From CAISIP01 sp038247175 (GTDB lineage: Bacteria; Pseudomonadota; Gammaproteobacteria; Burkholderiales; Burkholderiaceae_C): DNA of 45,174 bases. Below the pieces are notes generated by a model. The model did not search any database and had not been told where the DNA came from. It saw only the letters and a program-made list of their open reading frames with translations. The translations under genes and the position numbers were made by a program. Of this stretch, positions 36,644-45,174 are shown one piece after another; positions within the stretch are counted from its first letter, which is position 1, and each line of letters begins with the position of its first letter. The stretch covers positions 1 to 45,174 of the forward strand of contig JBBRVD010000009.1 of NCBI GenBank assembly GCA_038247175.1, written 5' to 3'.

Positions 36644-38336
36644 AACCACCTCCACTGCGGCCACCGCCGCCGCCGCCGCCGCCGCCACCGGCAGCACCCC
36701 CGCCACCATAACCGCCACCGGAACCACCACCTCCGCCGCCGGCACGGCGACGTTGTCCGCCACGTTCAGCCATCGTGTCGACGCTGGTGCGCATCGGATC
36801 GGGCTCACGCGGCGCGCCACTGCGCGGCGCCTCGTTACCGGCACCACGCATCGGGTCGGGTTGGCGATCGACCGGGCCGCGACCACCCTGCGCATTGCCG
36901 CCACCAGCGCCGTTGCGCCGTCCCGCTGCGGTGCCGCCCGGATGGCTGGAATACCCGCCGCCGGGTGCCCCGGCACCGCGTGGCGCGGACGATGGCGCGT
37001 TGCCGCGTCCGGCCGGGCGTGCAGCCTGGCCACCGCGGCCGCCGCCAGAGCCCTTGTTCTCGCGCACCCGTTGCAGCATCTCGGTGCGCGCGGCCTTGGC
37101 GGCCGCCATCATCACGTCGCGGCTGGGCGGCTTGCCGGCGCCGCCCCAGATGGTCTGACGGCCCATGGCGATGGGTTCTGCTTTCTCGCCGGGCTCGGGT
37201 CCGAAACCGTCGATGACACGGACCGCGATATCCTGTTTGGTGAACCGGGCAATATCCTGCATGAAGCCTTCTTCATCCAGGCTGACCAGGCTGACGGCGG
37301 CACCGTCCGCGCCGGCTCGGCCGGTCCGCCCGATGCGGTGAACATAGTCTTCGCTGACATTGGGAATGTCGTAGTTCACGACATGCGGTAACTCGTCGAT
37401 GTCGATGCCGCGCGCGGCAATATCGGTGGCCACCAGCGCGCGGATGTCGCCGCTCTTGAAGCCGCCCAGAGCCTGTGTGCGTGCGGCCTGGCTCTTGTTG
37501 CCGTGCAGCGCCATCGCATGGATGCCGTTCTTGGTCAGGAACTCAGCCACGTTGTTGGCGCCGAACTTGGTACGGGTGAACACCAGTACCTGGCTCCAGT
37601 TGTGTTCGTTGATGATGTGCGCCAGCAAGGCCTTTTTCCTGCCGCGCCCCACCGGATGAATGGTCTGCGTGATGCGCTGCACCGTGGTGTTGCGCGGCGT
37701 GACCTGCACACTTTGCGGGTTCTTCAGCAATGTCGCGGCCAGGTCGCGGATTTCGTCGCTGAACGTGGCCGAGAACAGCAGGCTCTGCTTGTCGCGTGGC
37801 AAAACCGCCAGCACCTTCTTGACATCATGGATGAAGCCCATGTCGAGCATGCGGTCGGCTTCATCGAGCACCAGGATCTGTACCTGCCCCAGGTCCAGCA
37901 CGCCTTGTTGCAGCAGGTCGAGCAGGCGCCCTGGCGTGGCCACCAGGATGTCGATCCCCGACTTGACACGGCTGATCTGCGGCTGCATGCCGACGCCACC
38001 AAAAATGACGGTCGACGACAACTGCAGGAATTTGCCGTAGACCTGGACCGATTCCTCCACCTGGGCGGCGAGTTCACGCGTGGGGGTCAGCACGAGGGCG
38101 CGAATGCCGGTGCCGCCGAATTTGTTCTGGGCGCTGCGCGCCATGCTCAGCTTGTGCAGCATCGGCAGCACGAAGGCAGCGGTCTTGCCGGTGCCGGTCT
38201 GGGCGCCGCCCAGCAGGTCGTGGCCTTCGAGCACGACCGGGATGGCCTGTGCCTGGATGGCGGTCGGGGTTTCATAACCCTGCTCGCGCACGGCCTTGAC
38301 AATGGCCGGGGCCAGTTTCAGATCTTCAAAGTTCAT
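36546..38336 (-). CDS. rhlE: DEAD-box RNA helicase, RhlE type, with glycine-rich tail
   Basis: This 596-residue protein has an N-terminal helicase core of about 380 residues: the Q motif around FEDLKL...TPTAIQ, Walker A GAQTGTGKT (44-52), PTRELA, DEAD (158-161), SAT in LFSATF, and HRIGRTGRAG. It unwinds short RNA duplexes in ribosome or mRNA metabolism. From about residue 430 to the end runs a disordered tail rich in Gly, Arg and Ser (RGG- and YGGGG-like repeats). ATG 38336 gives the canonical start MNFEDL; ATG 38366 is an alternative without a better ribosome binding site. Confidence 0.9.
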   Translation of the reverse strand: MNFEDLKLAPAIVKAVREQGYETPTAIQAQAIPVVLEGHDLLGGAQTGTGKTAAFVLPMLHKLSMARSAQNKFGGTGIRALVLTPTRELAAQVEESVQVYGKFLQLSSTVIFGGVGMQPQISRVKSGIDILVATPGRLLDLLQQGVLDLGQVQILVLDEADRMLDMGFIHDVKKVLAVLPRDKQSLLFSATFSDEIRDLAATLLKNPQSVQVTPRNTTVQRITQTIHPVGRGRKKALLAHIINEHNWSQVLVFTRTKFGANNVAEFLTKNGIHAMALHGNKSQAARTQALGGFKSGDIRALVATDIAARGIDIDELPHVVNYDIPNVSEDYVHRIGRTGRAGADGAAVSLVSLDEEGFMQDIARFTKQDIAVRVIDGFGPEPGEKAEPIAMGRQTIWGGAGKPPSRDVMMAAAKAARTEMLQRVRENKGSGGGRGGQAARPAGRGNAPSSAPRGAGAPGGGYSSHPGGTAAGRRNGAGGGNAQGGRGPVDRQPDPMRGAGNEAPRSGAPREPDPMRTSVDTMAERGGQRRRAGGGGGGSGGGYGGGGAAGGGGGGGGGGRSGGGYGGGGRSGGSGGTGGGGNRSRGPGGSGGPFSR

Positions 38337-38685
38337 AAGGAGGCACCCGTCCTGGGCGCTTGGCATGTCGACCCGTACCGGCATCGGGATGCCGGTCCAG
38401 TCAAGGGAAGACAGAATAAAGAAACGGGACGCAGGCGAAGAGCGAGGTCCCCAGCAATTGCTGGGTTGGCAAGCAGCTGGAGGCCTGCAACGGTTGGATT
38501 GTCGCACGGATGGCCTTCGCCCCCTGTTTGCGGCGACGGCGATTGCAACAATCGTCCGGTTTCGGTTGTCAACCCTTGCAATGTGGGACCATTGGTGGTC
38601 AGAATGACAGCTGTTTTTGGCGGGCAGGTTGTACCCGGCCCCGGAGTCCCATTTTCAGCGGATGCGGCAACACAGAGGCGCTTAA
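38337..38685. other. Divergent intergenic region between rhlE and the DUF1631 gene
   Basis: I see no gene in these 349 bases. On the plus strand a weak promoter can be proposed: TTGCAA (38576-38581), then CAGAAT after 18 bases. On the minus strand, a long untranslated leader for rhlE would fit what is common for this helicase class. No strong terminator or large inverted repeat stands out. Confidence 0.4.
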
Positions 38686-40875
38686 ATGAGCAAATACCGG
38701 TTGAGGCGAATTGGCGTGGCCAGCAATGCTTCGCCCACGCGCCCCACCTTGTCGGACTGCCTGGAGCTGGTGCTGGATCAGTCCAATGGACTGGCAGACG
38801 ACGTGCTCACCGCACTGGCCCGGCTGACCGCCGACAGCGACAGCGATACGCTGACGGAGGCGCCGACCGACGCGGCCCGGGCCGCCATCAAGGTCCTGCT
38901 CGCCGAGTCCAAGGCAGTGCGCGCGACATTGGACGCCGAATTGCGCCGGCTGGTGTTTCACAGCAGTGGCAAGGACCTGGCGCAGAATCAGGCCTTGCGT
39001 TTCGAGGACCTGCGCTTTTTCGACATCCGGGAGATTGAGGTCCATATCGAGCTGGCGCTGGCGCGTCAGGAGGTGATCCGCGCGACCGACGATGTATTGC
39101 CACAGTTCGACGCACTGGTCAGCGCCCTGCTCGGATGGAGCACGGTGCAGGCGGCGCTCAATCCGCTCAAGCCAGACACCTTCGTGCGGGCGCTGCTCGA
39201 AACGCTCACTGCCTGGGTACCGGTGGAGGAGGTGCGCATGGATCTGCTGCGGCCCAGCGCGATCGCGCTGGGGGCTGGCATGCGCCAGTTGTACCGCGAG
39301 ACCTGCGAATGGATGCGCTCGCAGGGCGTGCGCCCGGTCGATCCGGCACTGAATCATTCCGGTGACGTGGCCGCGTCGCGGGCCCGCAAGGCGCAAAGCG
39401 AGGTCGAGCGCACGATGCAGACGCTCGAGAAGCTGCGCCGCCTGCTCGGTGGCGAGCCCCATGCGCGGGTCGAGCTCGGTGCGACGCAAGACTTCAGCCA
39501 CACCGTGCCTGGCGCGCTGGTGGCCTTGCAGGACCTCAAGATGGTCGAGCCGATGATGCAGCGGCTGGCCGAACGCTCGGTACGCCAGCTGGCCCTGGGC
39601 AAGCCGCAGGCCAGGGCTGGCGGCGCCATCGGACAGAACCGCTCACGCGCACAGAATCAGCAGATCGGACGCATGCTGGGCGAAGAGGTTGTTGGTCTGA
39701 TGATCGACCAGCTGGTCAATGACGAGCGGCTGCTGTTGCCCGTGCGCTTGCAATTGCGTTCGTTGGAGCCGGCGCTGCTGCAACTGGCCCGTTCCGATCC
39801 GCGCTTTTTCATCGACCGGCGCCACGCGGCACGCCAGTTGCTGGACCGTGTGGTGCAGCGCAGCCTGGCTTACCAGTCTCAGGATGACGAGGCCATTGCG
39901 GACTTCGCCTCCTGCGTGTCCGACGCGGTCAATGCCTTGTCGGGCAGTGCGGGCGATGCGCAGGCGTATGCGCAGACGCTGTCCGAGCTCGAGCGTGCAT
40001 GGGACGCGCGCGACGCCGCGCGGGGGGAGCGGCGCGAGCAGGAACAGCGTTCGCGCGAGCATATGCGGCAGCGGCTGGTGCTGGCACAGCGTTTTTCGGA
40101 CGCGATGATGGAGCGTTTCCGGCCCGTTGAGCTTCCCGAGCTGGTGGCCAGCTTTCTGCGGGGCCCCTGGGCGCAGGTGCTGGCCGAGACCCGGATGCAG
40201 GACGAGGGCCAGCAAGACCCGGTCAAACAGGACGATCCGCGGGGCTATCTGGCGCTGGTCGACGACCTGGTCTGGAGCGTGCAACTACGCCTGGTGCGCC
40301 AGGACCATGCTCGCCTGGTGCGCATGATTCCGCGTTTGCTGGCGCGGTTGCACGAGGGTCTGTTGCTGATCCGTTATCCGCAGGAGCCGATCACCTTGTT
40401 CCTCGATCAGCTCAGCGCGCTGCATGACACGGTACTGGAGGAGCACCGCCGTGCGGTGGCCGATGCACGAGCGCTGGGACTGGGCGCTGCGCGGGAGCTG
40501 TCCGCGTCCGAGCCCACGCGGGACGTCGAGCTCGGGGAAACCGGCATGGGAGCACTGGAGCCGGTTTTTTCGGTCCCAAGCCTCGATGAAGGACGGGATG
40601 ACCTGGCGCCGGCCGATCAGGCTGTCGGCGCCCGGATTGCGTTGCTGCTCGGCGGCGCGTGGGTGCCAGCCCGCTTGACCTGGATCGGACGCAACCGCAA
40701 TCTCTTCATGTTCGTGTCGCTGTCCGGCCTGTCGCATGCGATGTCGCGCCGCACCATGGACCGGCTGCAGAGCCAGGGCCGGATCCGCGTGCTGGAGCCG
40801 GCCTACGATATTCAGATCGAGTCCGGACACGCGCCGCTGGCGCCGGACGACGCTGACGAACCGTCTGGCTCCTGA
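38686..40875 (+). CDS. DUF1631 family protein (copy 1)
   Basis: This 729-residue, mostly helical cytoplasmic protein belongs to the DUF1631 family, whose function is unknown. Landmarks shared with the paralogue at 42759 include EPALLQLARSDPRFF, FLRGPWAQVLAETRM and VWSVQLRL...RYPQEP. Near the C-terminus a beta-rich segment (GAWVPARLTWIGRNRNLFMFVSLSG, then MDRLQSQGRIRVLE) resembles a degenerate PilZ-like domain. It was probably a nucleotide or protein interaction module. It precedes ettA by 181 bases. Confidence 0.85.
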   Translation: MSKYRLRRIGVASNASPTRPTLSDCLELVLDQSNGLADDVLTALARLTADSDSDTLTEAPTDAARAAIKVLLAESKAVRATLDAELRRLVFHSSGKDLAQNQALRFEDLRFFDIREIEVHIELALARQEVIRATDDVLPQFDALVSALLGWSTVQAALNPLKPDTFVRALLETLTAWVPVEEVRMDLLRPSAIALGAGMRQLYRETCEWMRSQGVRPVDPALNHSGDVAASRARKAQSEVERTMQTLEKLRRLLGGEPHARVELGATQDFSHTVPGALVALQDLKMVEPMMQRLAERSVRQLALGKPQARAGGAIGQNRSRAQNQQIGRMLGEEVVGLMIDQLVNDERLLLPVRLQLRSLEPALLQLARSDPRFFIDRRHAARQLLDRVVQRSLAYQSQDDEAIADFASCVSDAVNALSGSAGDAQAYAQTLSELERAWDARDAARGERREQEQRSREHMRQRLVLAQRFSDAMMERFRPVELPELVASFLRGPWAQVLAETRMQDEGQQDPVKQDDPRGYLALVDDLVWSVQLRLVRQDHARLVRMIPRLLARLHEGLLLIRYPQEPITLFLDQLSALHDTVLEEHRRAVADARALGLGAARELSASEPTRDVELGETGMGALEPVFSVPSLDEGRDDLAPADQAVGARIALLLGGAWVPARLTWIGRNRNLFMFVSLSGLSHAMSRRTMDRLQSQGRIRVLEPAYDIQIESGHAPLAPDDADEPSGS

Positions 40876-41056
40876 CGGCATCGCAGCGTGCCGGTCGGCC
40901 ACCGCCAACAGCCGCCAGCCGCCAGCAACGCAGACCCGCTTGCACCACGTGGTTGCCGGCCTGTTTCGCTCAGCGCCGATAATAAGGAACTTCACTGGCG
41001 TGCAATGCGCCTGGCATCACACTTTCAATCCGATCAGCAAGGGAACAGGCTCGACC

Positions 41057-42718
41057 ATGGCGCAATATGTATTCACGATGAACCGCGTCGGCAAGATAGT
41101 GCCACCCAAGCGCCATATCCTGAAGGATATCTCGCTGAGTTTCTTTCCCGGCGCCAAGATCGGCGTGCTCGGCACCAACGGGTCCGGCAAGTCGACCTTG
41201 CTCAAGATCATGGCGGGGGTGGACAAGGAAATCGAAGGCGAGGCCATGCCGATGGCTGGCTTGAACATCGGTTACCTGCCGCAGGAACCGCAGCTCGACC
41301 CGGGCCAGACCGTGCGCGAATCGGTCGAAAGCGGCATGGAGGCGGTATTCAATGCCAAGGCCAGGCTGGAGGAGGTCTATATTGCCTATGGCGCAGAAGA
41401 CGCCGACTTCGATGCGCTGGCGACCGAGCAGGCCGAGCTCGAGGCCATCATCGGTGCGGCCGGCACCGACTCCGAACACCAGCTCGAGATTGCCGCCGAC
41501 GCCTTGCGTCTGCCGCCCTGGGACGCGAAGATCGACGTGTTGTCCGGCGGCGAGAAGCGCCGCGTCGCGTTATGCCGGCTGCTGCTGTCCAAGCCCGACA
41601 TGCTGCTGCTCGATGAGCCCACCAACCACCTGGACGCTGAATCGGTCGACTGGCTCGAGCAGTTCCTGCAGCGTTACCCTGGCACCGTGGTTGCGATCAC
41701 CCACGACCGATATTTTCTGGACAACGCCGCCGAGTGGATCCTGGAGCTCGACCGCGGCTCGGGCATTCCGTACAAGGGCAATTACAGCTCCTGGATGGAA
41801 CAAAAGCAGGAACGCCTGGTCCAGGAACAGAAGGGTGAAGAATCGCGCGCCAAGGCGTTGAAGAAGGAGCTCGAGTGGTCGCGCCAGAACCCGAAGGCGC
41901 GCCAGGCCAAGAGCAAGGCGCGACTGGCCCGGTTCGAGGAACTGTCGGATTTTGAATACCAGAAACGCAACGAGACCAACGAAATCTTCATCCCGGTGGC
42001 AGACCGCCTGGGCAACGAGGTGATCGAGTTCGTCAATGTCAGCAAGTCGTTTGGCGACCGGTTGCTGATCGACAACCTGAGTTTCAAGGTGCCGGCAGGT
42101 GCGATCGTCGGCATCATCGGCCCCAATGGTGCCGGCAAATCGACGCTGTTCCGTATGATCGCGGGCAAGCAGGAACCCGACAGCGGCGAGGTCAAGGTCG
42201 GCGCGACAGCCAAGATGGCCTTTGTCGATCAGAGCCGCGACGAACTGTCCAACGACAAGACGGTCTGGGAAGATGTCTCGGGTGGGCTGGACATTCTCAA
42301 CGTGGGCAAGTTCCAGATGGCCAGTCGGGCCTATTGCGGTCGTTTCAACTTCAACGGCGGTGACCAGCAGAAGAAAGTGGGCATGTTGTCCGGCGGTGAA
42401 CGCGGCCGCCTGCACCTGGCCAAGACCCTGATCGCCGGCGGCAACGTGTTGATGCTCGACGAGCCGTCGAACGACCTGGACGTGGAGACCTTGCGCGCGC
42501 TCGAAGACGCCTTGCTCGAGTTTGCCGGCTCGATCATGGTGATCAGCCACGACCGCTGGTTCCTGGACCGGATCGCGACGCATATCCTGGCCTGCGAGGG
42601 GGATAGCCAATGGACCTTCTATAACGGAAACTACCAGGAATACGAGGCCGACAAGAAACGCCGGCTGGGCGAAGAGGGCGCCAAGCCCAAACGCATGCGT
42701 TTCAAGGCCTTGAAGTAA
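41057..42718 (+). CDS. ettA: Energy-dependent translational throttle protein EttA
   Basis: This 553-residue ABC-F protein binds the ribosomal E site and gates the first peptide bond according to ADP/ATP ratio. Two nucleotide-binding domains are present: Walker A GTNGSGKST (39-47) with LSGGEKRRV and LLLDEPTNHLD, and GPNGAGKST (about 355-363) with LSGGERGRLHLAK and MLDEPSNDLD. The interdomain linker with the lysine/arginine-rich PtIM segment (RQNPKARQAKSKARLARFEEL) lies near residue 280. The start is ATG 41057; the open frame further upstream overlaps the DUF1631 gene and is not coding. The ending FKALK is usual for EttA. Confidence 0.96.
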   Translation: MAQYVFTMNRVGKIVPPKRHILKDISLSFFPGAKIGVLGTNGSGKSTLLKIMAGVDKEIEGEAMPMAGLNIGYLPQEPQLDPGQTVRESVESGMEAVFNAKARLEEVYIAYGAEDADFDALATEQAELEAIIGAAGTDSEHQLEIAADALRLPPWDAKIDVLSGGEKRRVALCRLLLSKPDMLLLDEPTNHLDAESVDWLEQFLQRYPGTVVAITHDRYFLDNAAEWILELDRGSGIPYKGNYSSWMEQKQERLVQEQKGEESRAKALKKELEWSRQNPKARQAKSKARLARFEELSDFEYQKRNETNEIFIPVADRLGNEVIEFVNVSKSFGDRLLIDNLSFKVPAGAIVGIIGPNGAGKSTLFRMIAGKQEPDSGEVKVGATAKMAFVDQSRDELSNDKTVWEDVSGGLDILNVGKFQMASRAYCGRFNFNGGDQQKKVGMLSGGERGRLHLAKTLIAGGNVLMLDEPSNDLDVETLRALEDALLEFAGSIMVISHDRWFLDRIATHILACEGDSQWTFYNGNYQEYEADKKRRLGEEGAKPKRMRFKALK

Positions 42719-42758
42719 CGACCCCATGGCGGGCAGCCGCCCGCAGGAGGAAGTAACC

Positions 42759-44951
42759 ATGCAGGTGACGGAACCGGAAGACGCGCGGCGGTACGCGATG
42801 TTGTACCAGGCCACGATAGACCAGGCGGTGCGTGGCGCGCCCGACCTGATGTCGCGCCTGGTGGCGCACACCCGCGCCGCGTTGCGCGATCTGGAAAGCC
42901 AAGCCCATGATCGCGCGGAGCGCGAGCGGCTGACCGGGTCGCGGCGCCTGCTCAACCAGTGCGAGAGCGATGCCGTCACGCGTTTTGCCGAGGAACTCAC
43001 GGCGGCGTTCGGCCGTATCAGCACGCTCGAGCAGCCCGTGGTGTTGTTGGCCGGCCAGCCGCATTTCGACCAGATCGCCACGATGGATGCGGCCCAGGCC
43101 GAACAAAGTGTCGAGAACGCCCGGGTGCGCCATGCGGTGCAGATCGCCGCGGACCAGGCGCTGTTCGAGCTCAACGGCCTGATCTGCCGCCTGCTGGGCC
43201 TGCCGCAGGCGCAACTCGAGCGCAACCCGTTGCGTCCGGCGGTCTATGTGGACGCGCTGGCTGCAGCCCTGGCGCAGTTGCCGCTGCCAGCCAACGTGCG
43301 CCAGGGGTGGTTGTCACTGATGTCGGGCGCGTTGGGTCAGGAACTCGATGTGTACTACCGTCAGCTGTGCACCGACCTGCGCGAGCAGGGGGTCGGCGCC
43401 ATCAAGCCGCCCGCTGCCGCGGCCGCTGCCCAGGGCGGTGCCGCGCCGGGCGACGACAGCCCTGCCTTGACGTTCGAACGACTGCGCGCCTTGCTGGCGC
43501 GATCGCCCGCGCAGCGCGCGCTGGAGCAGTCGGACCAGTACCTTGCGGCGTCGGAACCCGCGCCGCTGGCGTCCAGCGACACCGTGACCGATTCCAGCCC
43601 CAGGGCGTTCCAGGCCACGGTGCCGGCCGCATTTGAGGCCGCGCGCGACATGCAACAGCTGGCGCGGGTGGCGCAGCGCCTGCAGGGGCAGCCCGATGCA
43701 GCGCCGGGCGGCGACCCTGCGCTGCGCGCGCAACTGCGTCGGGACGCGCACGGCCTGGACCAGTCGCTGGCGCTGGAGGTCGTGGCCCTGATGGTCGACA
43801 ACATCCGTCGCGACCCGCGGCTGCTGGCGCCGGTGCGCGACCTGGTGGCGCAGCTCGAGCCGGCACTGCTCAAGCTGGCGCTGGTCGATCCGCAGTTCTT
43901 CAGTCACAAGCAGCACCCGGCGCGCAAGCTGCTGCATGAGATCACGTACCGCAGCATTGCCTACGAGTCGCCCGATTCGCGGGGCTTCAGCGGCTTCATG
44001 GAGCCGCTGCAGGACGCCATCGTGCCCCTGTCCGACGGCGCCGTCACCAGCGCGGCGCCGTTCGACCAGGCGCTCAACCGCCTGATGGCGGTGTGGGAGG
44101 GGCCATCGGGCCAGGAGCGGCAGCAGATCGCCCGGGCCGTGCAGGCGCTGCAGCAGGCCGAGCAGCGCGCCGCGCTGGCCGCCATCATGGTGCGCGAGGT
44201 GCTGCAGCGGCCCGATGCGGTACTGGTGCCCTCGCGCGTGCTCGACTTCCTGTGCGGGCCCTGGGCCCAGGTCGTCGCGCAGGCGCGCATGACCGATCGC
44301 GCCGGCGCCGACGATCCGGGCCAGTTTGCCGCGACCATCGATACGCTGATGTGGAGCGTGCAGCCAGCCCTGACCAGCCAGGACCTGCCGGCATTGAATC
44401 GCTTGCTGCCCGGCCTGCAGGAACGGCTGCGCCAGGGCCTGGCGGCGATCGACTATCCACAGGAACAGGCCGATGCCTACCTGCAGCTGTTTGACCAGCT
44501 GCACCAGCGCGCGTTGCATGCGCAGTCGTTCGCCGACACCGAAGTCCTGCCGCTGGCGACGCTCGAGTCCGACAGTGTCGCGGCCTGGAGCGATGCCGAC
44601 AGTGCCTGGCTGGTGCCGGCCGAAGCACAAGCCTCGGGTTTCATCGACATGCCGGTGGAGTCCGGCGATGACGCAACGGCAGCGCTCGGTGGCCGCCTCA
44701 TGGTCGGATCGTGGGTCGCACTGATGATCGACAGCACCTGGGCGCGGACGCGACTCGCATGGACCAGTGCCAACGGCACCTTGCTGCTGTTCGTCGACGC
44801 GCTCGGACTCATCCAGTCCCTGTCCCGCCGTGCCTGCGAGCAAATGTTCGCCCACGGCCAGCTGCGCATCATCTCCAGCGATCCGGTCGAGGACGCCCTC
44901 GACGCTGTTGCACAGACGGCGCTGCGCAACAGCGTCGACGTGAAATTCTGA
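42759..44951 (+). CDS. DUF1631 family protein (copy 2)
   Basis: This 730-residue DUF1631 protein is a clear but divergent paralogue of the one at 38686. EPALLKLALVDPQFF, FLCGPWAQVVAQARM and MWSVQPAL...DYPQEQ occur in the same order and spacing. The middle is alanine- and proline-rich (near residues 215-300). The C-terminus has the same PilZ-like pattern (GSWVALMI...RTRLAWTS..LLLFVDALG). ATG 42759 is preferred because AGGAGGA lies seven bases upstream; ATG 42726 would add 11 unconserved residues. It follows ettA by 40 bases and its stop is followed at once by the tandem repeat array. Confidence 0.85.
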   Translation: MQVTEPEDARRYAMLYQATIDQAVRGAPDLMSRLVAHTRAALRDLESQAHDRAERERLTGSRRLLNQCESDAVTRFAEELTAAFGRISTLEQPVVLLAGQPHFDQIATMDAAQAEQSVENARVRHAVQIAADQALFELNGLICRLLGLPQAQLERNPLRPAVYVDALAAALAQLPLPANVRQGWLSLMSGALGQELDVYYRQLCTDLREQGVGAIKPPAAAAAAQGGAAPGDDSPALTFERLRALLARSPAQRALEQSDQYLAASEPAPLASSDTVTDSSPRAFQATVPAAFEAARDMQQLARVAQRLQGQPDAAPGGDPALRAQLRRDAHGLDQSLALEVVALMVDNIRRDPRLLAPVRDLVAQLEPALLKLALVDPQFFSHKQHPARKLLHEITYRSIAYESPDSRGFSGFMEPLQDAIVPLSDGAVTSAAPFDQALNRLMAVWEGPSGQERQQIARAVQALQQAEQRAALAAIMVREVLQRPDAVLVPSRVLDFLCGPWAQVVAQARMTDRAGADDPGQFAATIDTLMWSVQPALTSQDLPALNRLLPGLQERLRQGLAAIDYPQEQADAYLQLFDQLHQRALHAQSFADTEVLPLATLESDSVAAWSDADSAWLVPAEAQASGFIDMPVESGDDATAALGGRLMVGSWVALMIDSTWARTRLAWTSANGTLLLFVDALGLIQSLSRRACEQMFAHGQLRIISSDPVEDALDAVAQTALRNSVDVKF

Positions 44952-44952
44952 G

Positions 44953-45174
44953 ACCTTGCGTGTCAGACCAATAAATTGCGCAGCAATTTTTGCTCTGACA
45001 CCAACACTTCGTCGGATGTCCGGCTGTCCACCTTGCGTGTCAGACCCATAAACAAGCGCAGCAATTTTTGCTCTGACACCAACACTTCGTCGGATGTCCG
45101 GCTGTCCACCTTGCGTGTCAGACCCATAAACAAGCGCAGCAATTTTTGCTCTGACACCAACACTTCGTCGGATG
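44953..45174. repeat. Tandem array of 78-bp repeats, continuing beyond the window
   Basis: Three head-to-tail copies begin at 44953 (77 bp, divergent), 45030 (78 bp) and 45108 (67 bp, cut by the window end). Copies 2 and 3 are identical where they overlap. Copy 1 differs only around 44969-44979. Every copy has an 8-bp inverted repeat, GTGTCAGA and TCTGACAC, with a 26- to 27-base loop. Read on the minus strand, the array is open without stops and gives a 26-residue repeat (SEQKLLRLFMGLTRKVDSRT is part of it). Whether it is expressed is unknown. The repeats are contiguous with no variable spacers. Confidence 0.93.
44973..44991 (+). terminator. Possible rho-independent terminator within the first repeat copy
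   Basis: Arms AAATTGC (44973-44979) and GCAATTT (44983-44989) surround the loop GCA and are followed by TT. This lies 22 bases after the stop of the second DUF1631 gene. The stem is A/T-rich and thus weak. It is nested in the larger inverted repeat GTGTCAGA/TCTGACAC, which could strengthen it. The inner stem is lost in later repeat copies. Confidence 0.4.

Noticed and set aside
36655..36730. Triplet repeat run as a stand-alone regulatory or slippage element
   Set aside because: It is fully explained as the coding sequence of the glycine-rich RhlE tail.
40736..41056. Upstream extension of ettA
   Set aside because: It runs into the DUF1631 gene and lacks EttA conservation. The canonical MAQYVFTM start is at 41057.
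44953..45174. CRISPR array
   Set aside because: The units are contiguous 78-bp copies without variable spacers, and no cas gene is present.

Overview
The window is high-GC DNA with tightly packed genes and looks like a chromosomal segment of a betaproteobacterium, probably order Burkholderiales. The reasons are the order nuoE-F-G-H-I-J-K-L-M-N followed by a NUDIX hydrolase and a DUF1178 protein, two DUF1631 proteins, and the style of the sugar-acid cluster. No species can be named from sequence alone. I found no tRNA, rRNA, CRISPR array, insertion sequence or phage gene.

Region 1 (1-11668) is the distal part of the operon for respiratory complex I. It holds the last codons of nuoD and then nuoE to nuoN, nearly all overlapping or a few bases apart. 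nuoL is broken by an in-frame TGA exactly where homologues have a tryptophan codon, and an ATG follows immediately.

Region 2 (11690-19644) is mixed housekeeping. On the plus strand are a NUDIX hydrolase and DUF1178. On the minus strand are an MsbA-type ABC exporter, a secreted AttH/CrtC-like lipocalin protein and an SDR oxidoreductase. Back on the plus strand are a threonine/serine dehydratase-like PLP enzyme, a hexose-6-phosphate mutarotase and a membrane-anchored protein of unknown function. A (GCAGGA)8 repeat rich in Shine-Dalgarno-like motifs precedes that last protein.

Region 3 (19655-23605) holds an isoprenylcysteine methyltransferase-like membrane protein. Divergent from it is a two-gene unit: a PD-(D/E)XK nuclease-like protein, translationally coupled to an XPD/DinG-type iron-sulfur helicase that carries its own N-terminal PD-(D/E)XK domain. 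This is the best candidate here for a poorly described DNA-processing system.

Region 4 (23632-35961) is a sugar-acid catabolic locus. The minus-strand arm holds an IlvD/Edd-family dehydratase, a 2-keto-3-deoxygluconate-type kinase, 2-keto-3-deoxygalactonate kinase and 2-keto-3-deoxy-6-phosphogalactonate aldolase. The divergent plus-strand arm holds a D-2-hydroxyacid dehydrogenase, a FadR-type regulator, a complete sugar ABC importer, gluconokinase, a cupin and a phytanoyl-CoA-dioxygenase-like enzyme. Imported aldonate would be dehydrated to a 2-keto-3-deoxy acid, phosphorylated, and cleaved to pyruvate and glyceraldehyde 3-phosphate. A palindrome in the divergent promoter region is a candidate operator.

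Region 5 (35978-45174) contains an NAD(P)-binding protein, an RhlE-type DEAD-box helicase with a long glycine-rich tail, and the translation factor EttA between two paralogous DUF1631 proteins. The window ends inside an array of 78-bp tandem repeats.
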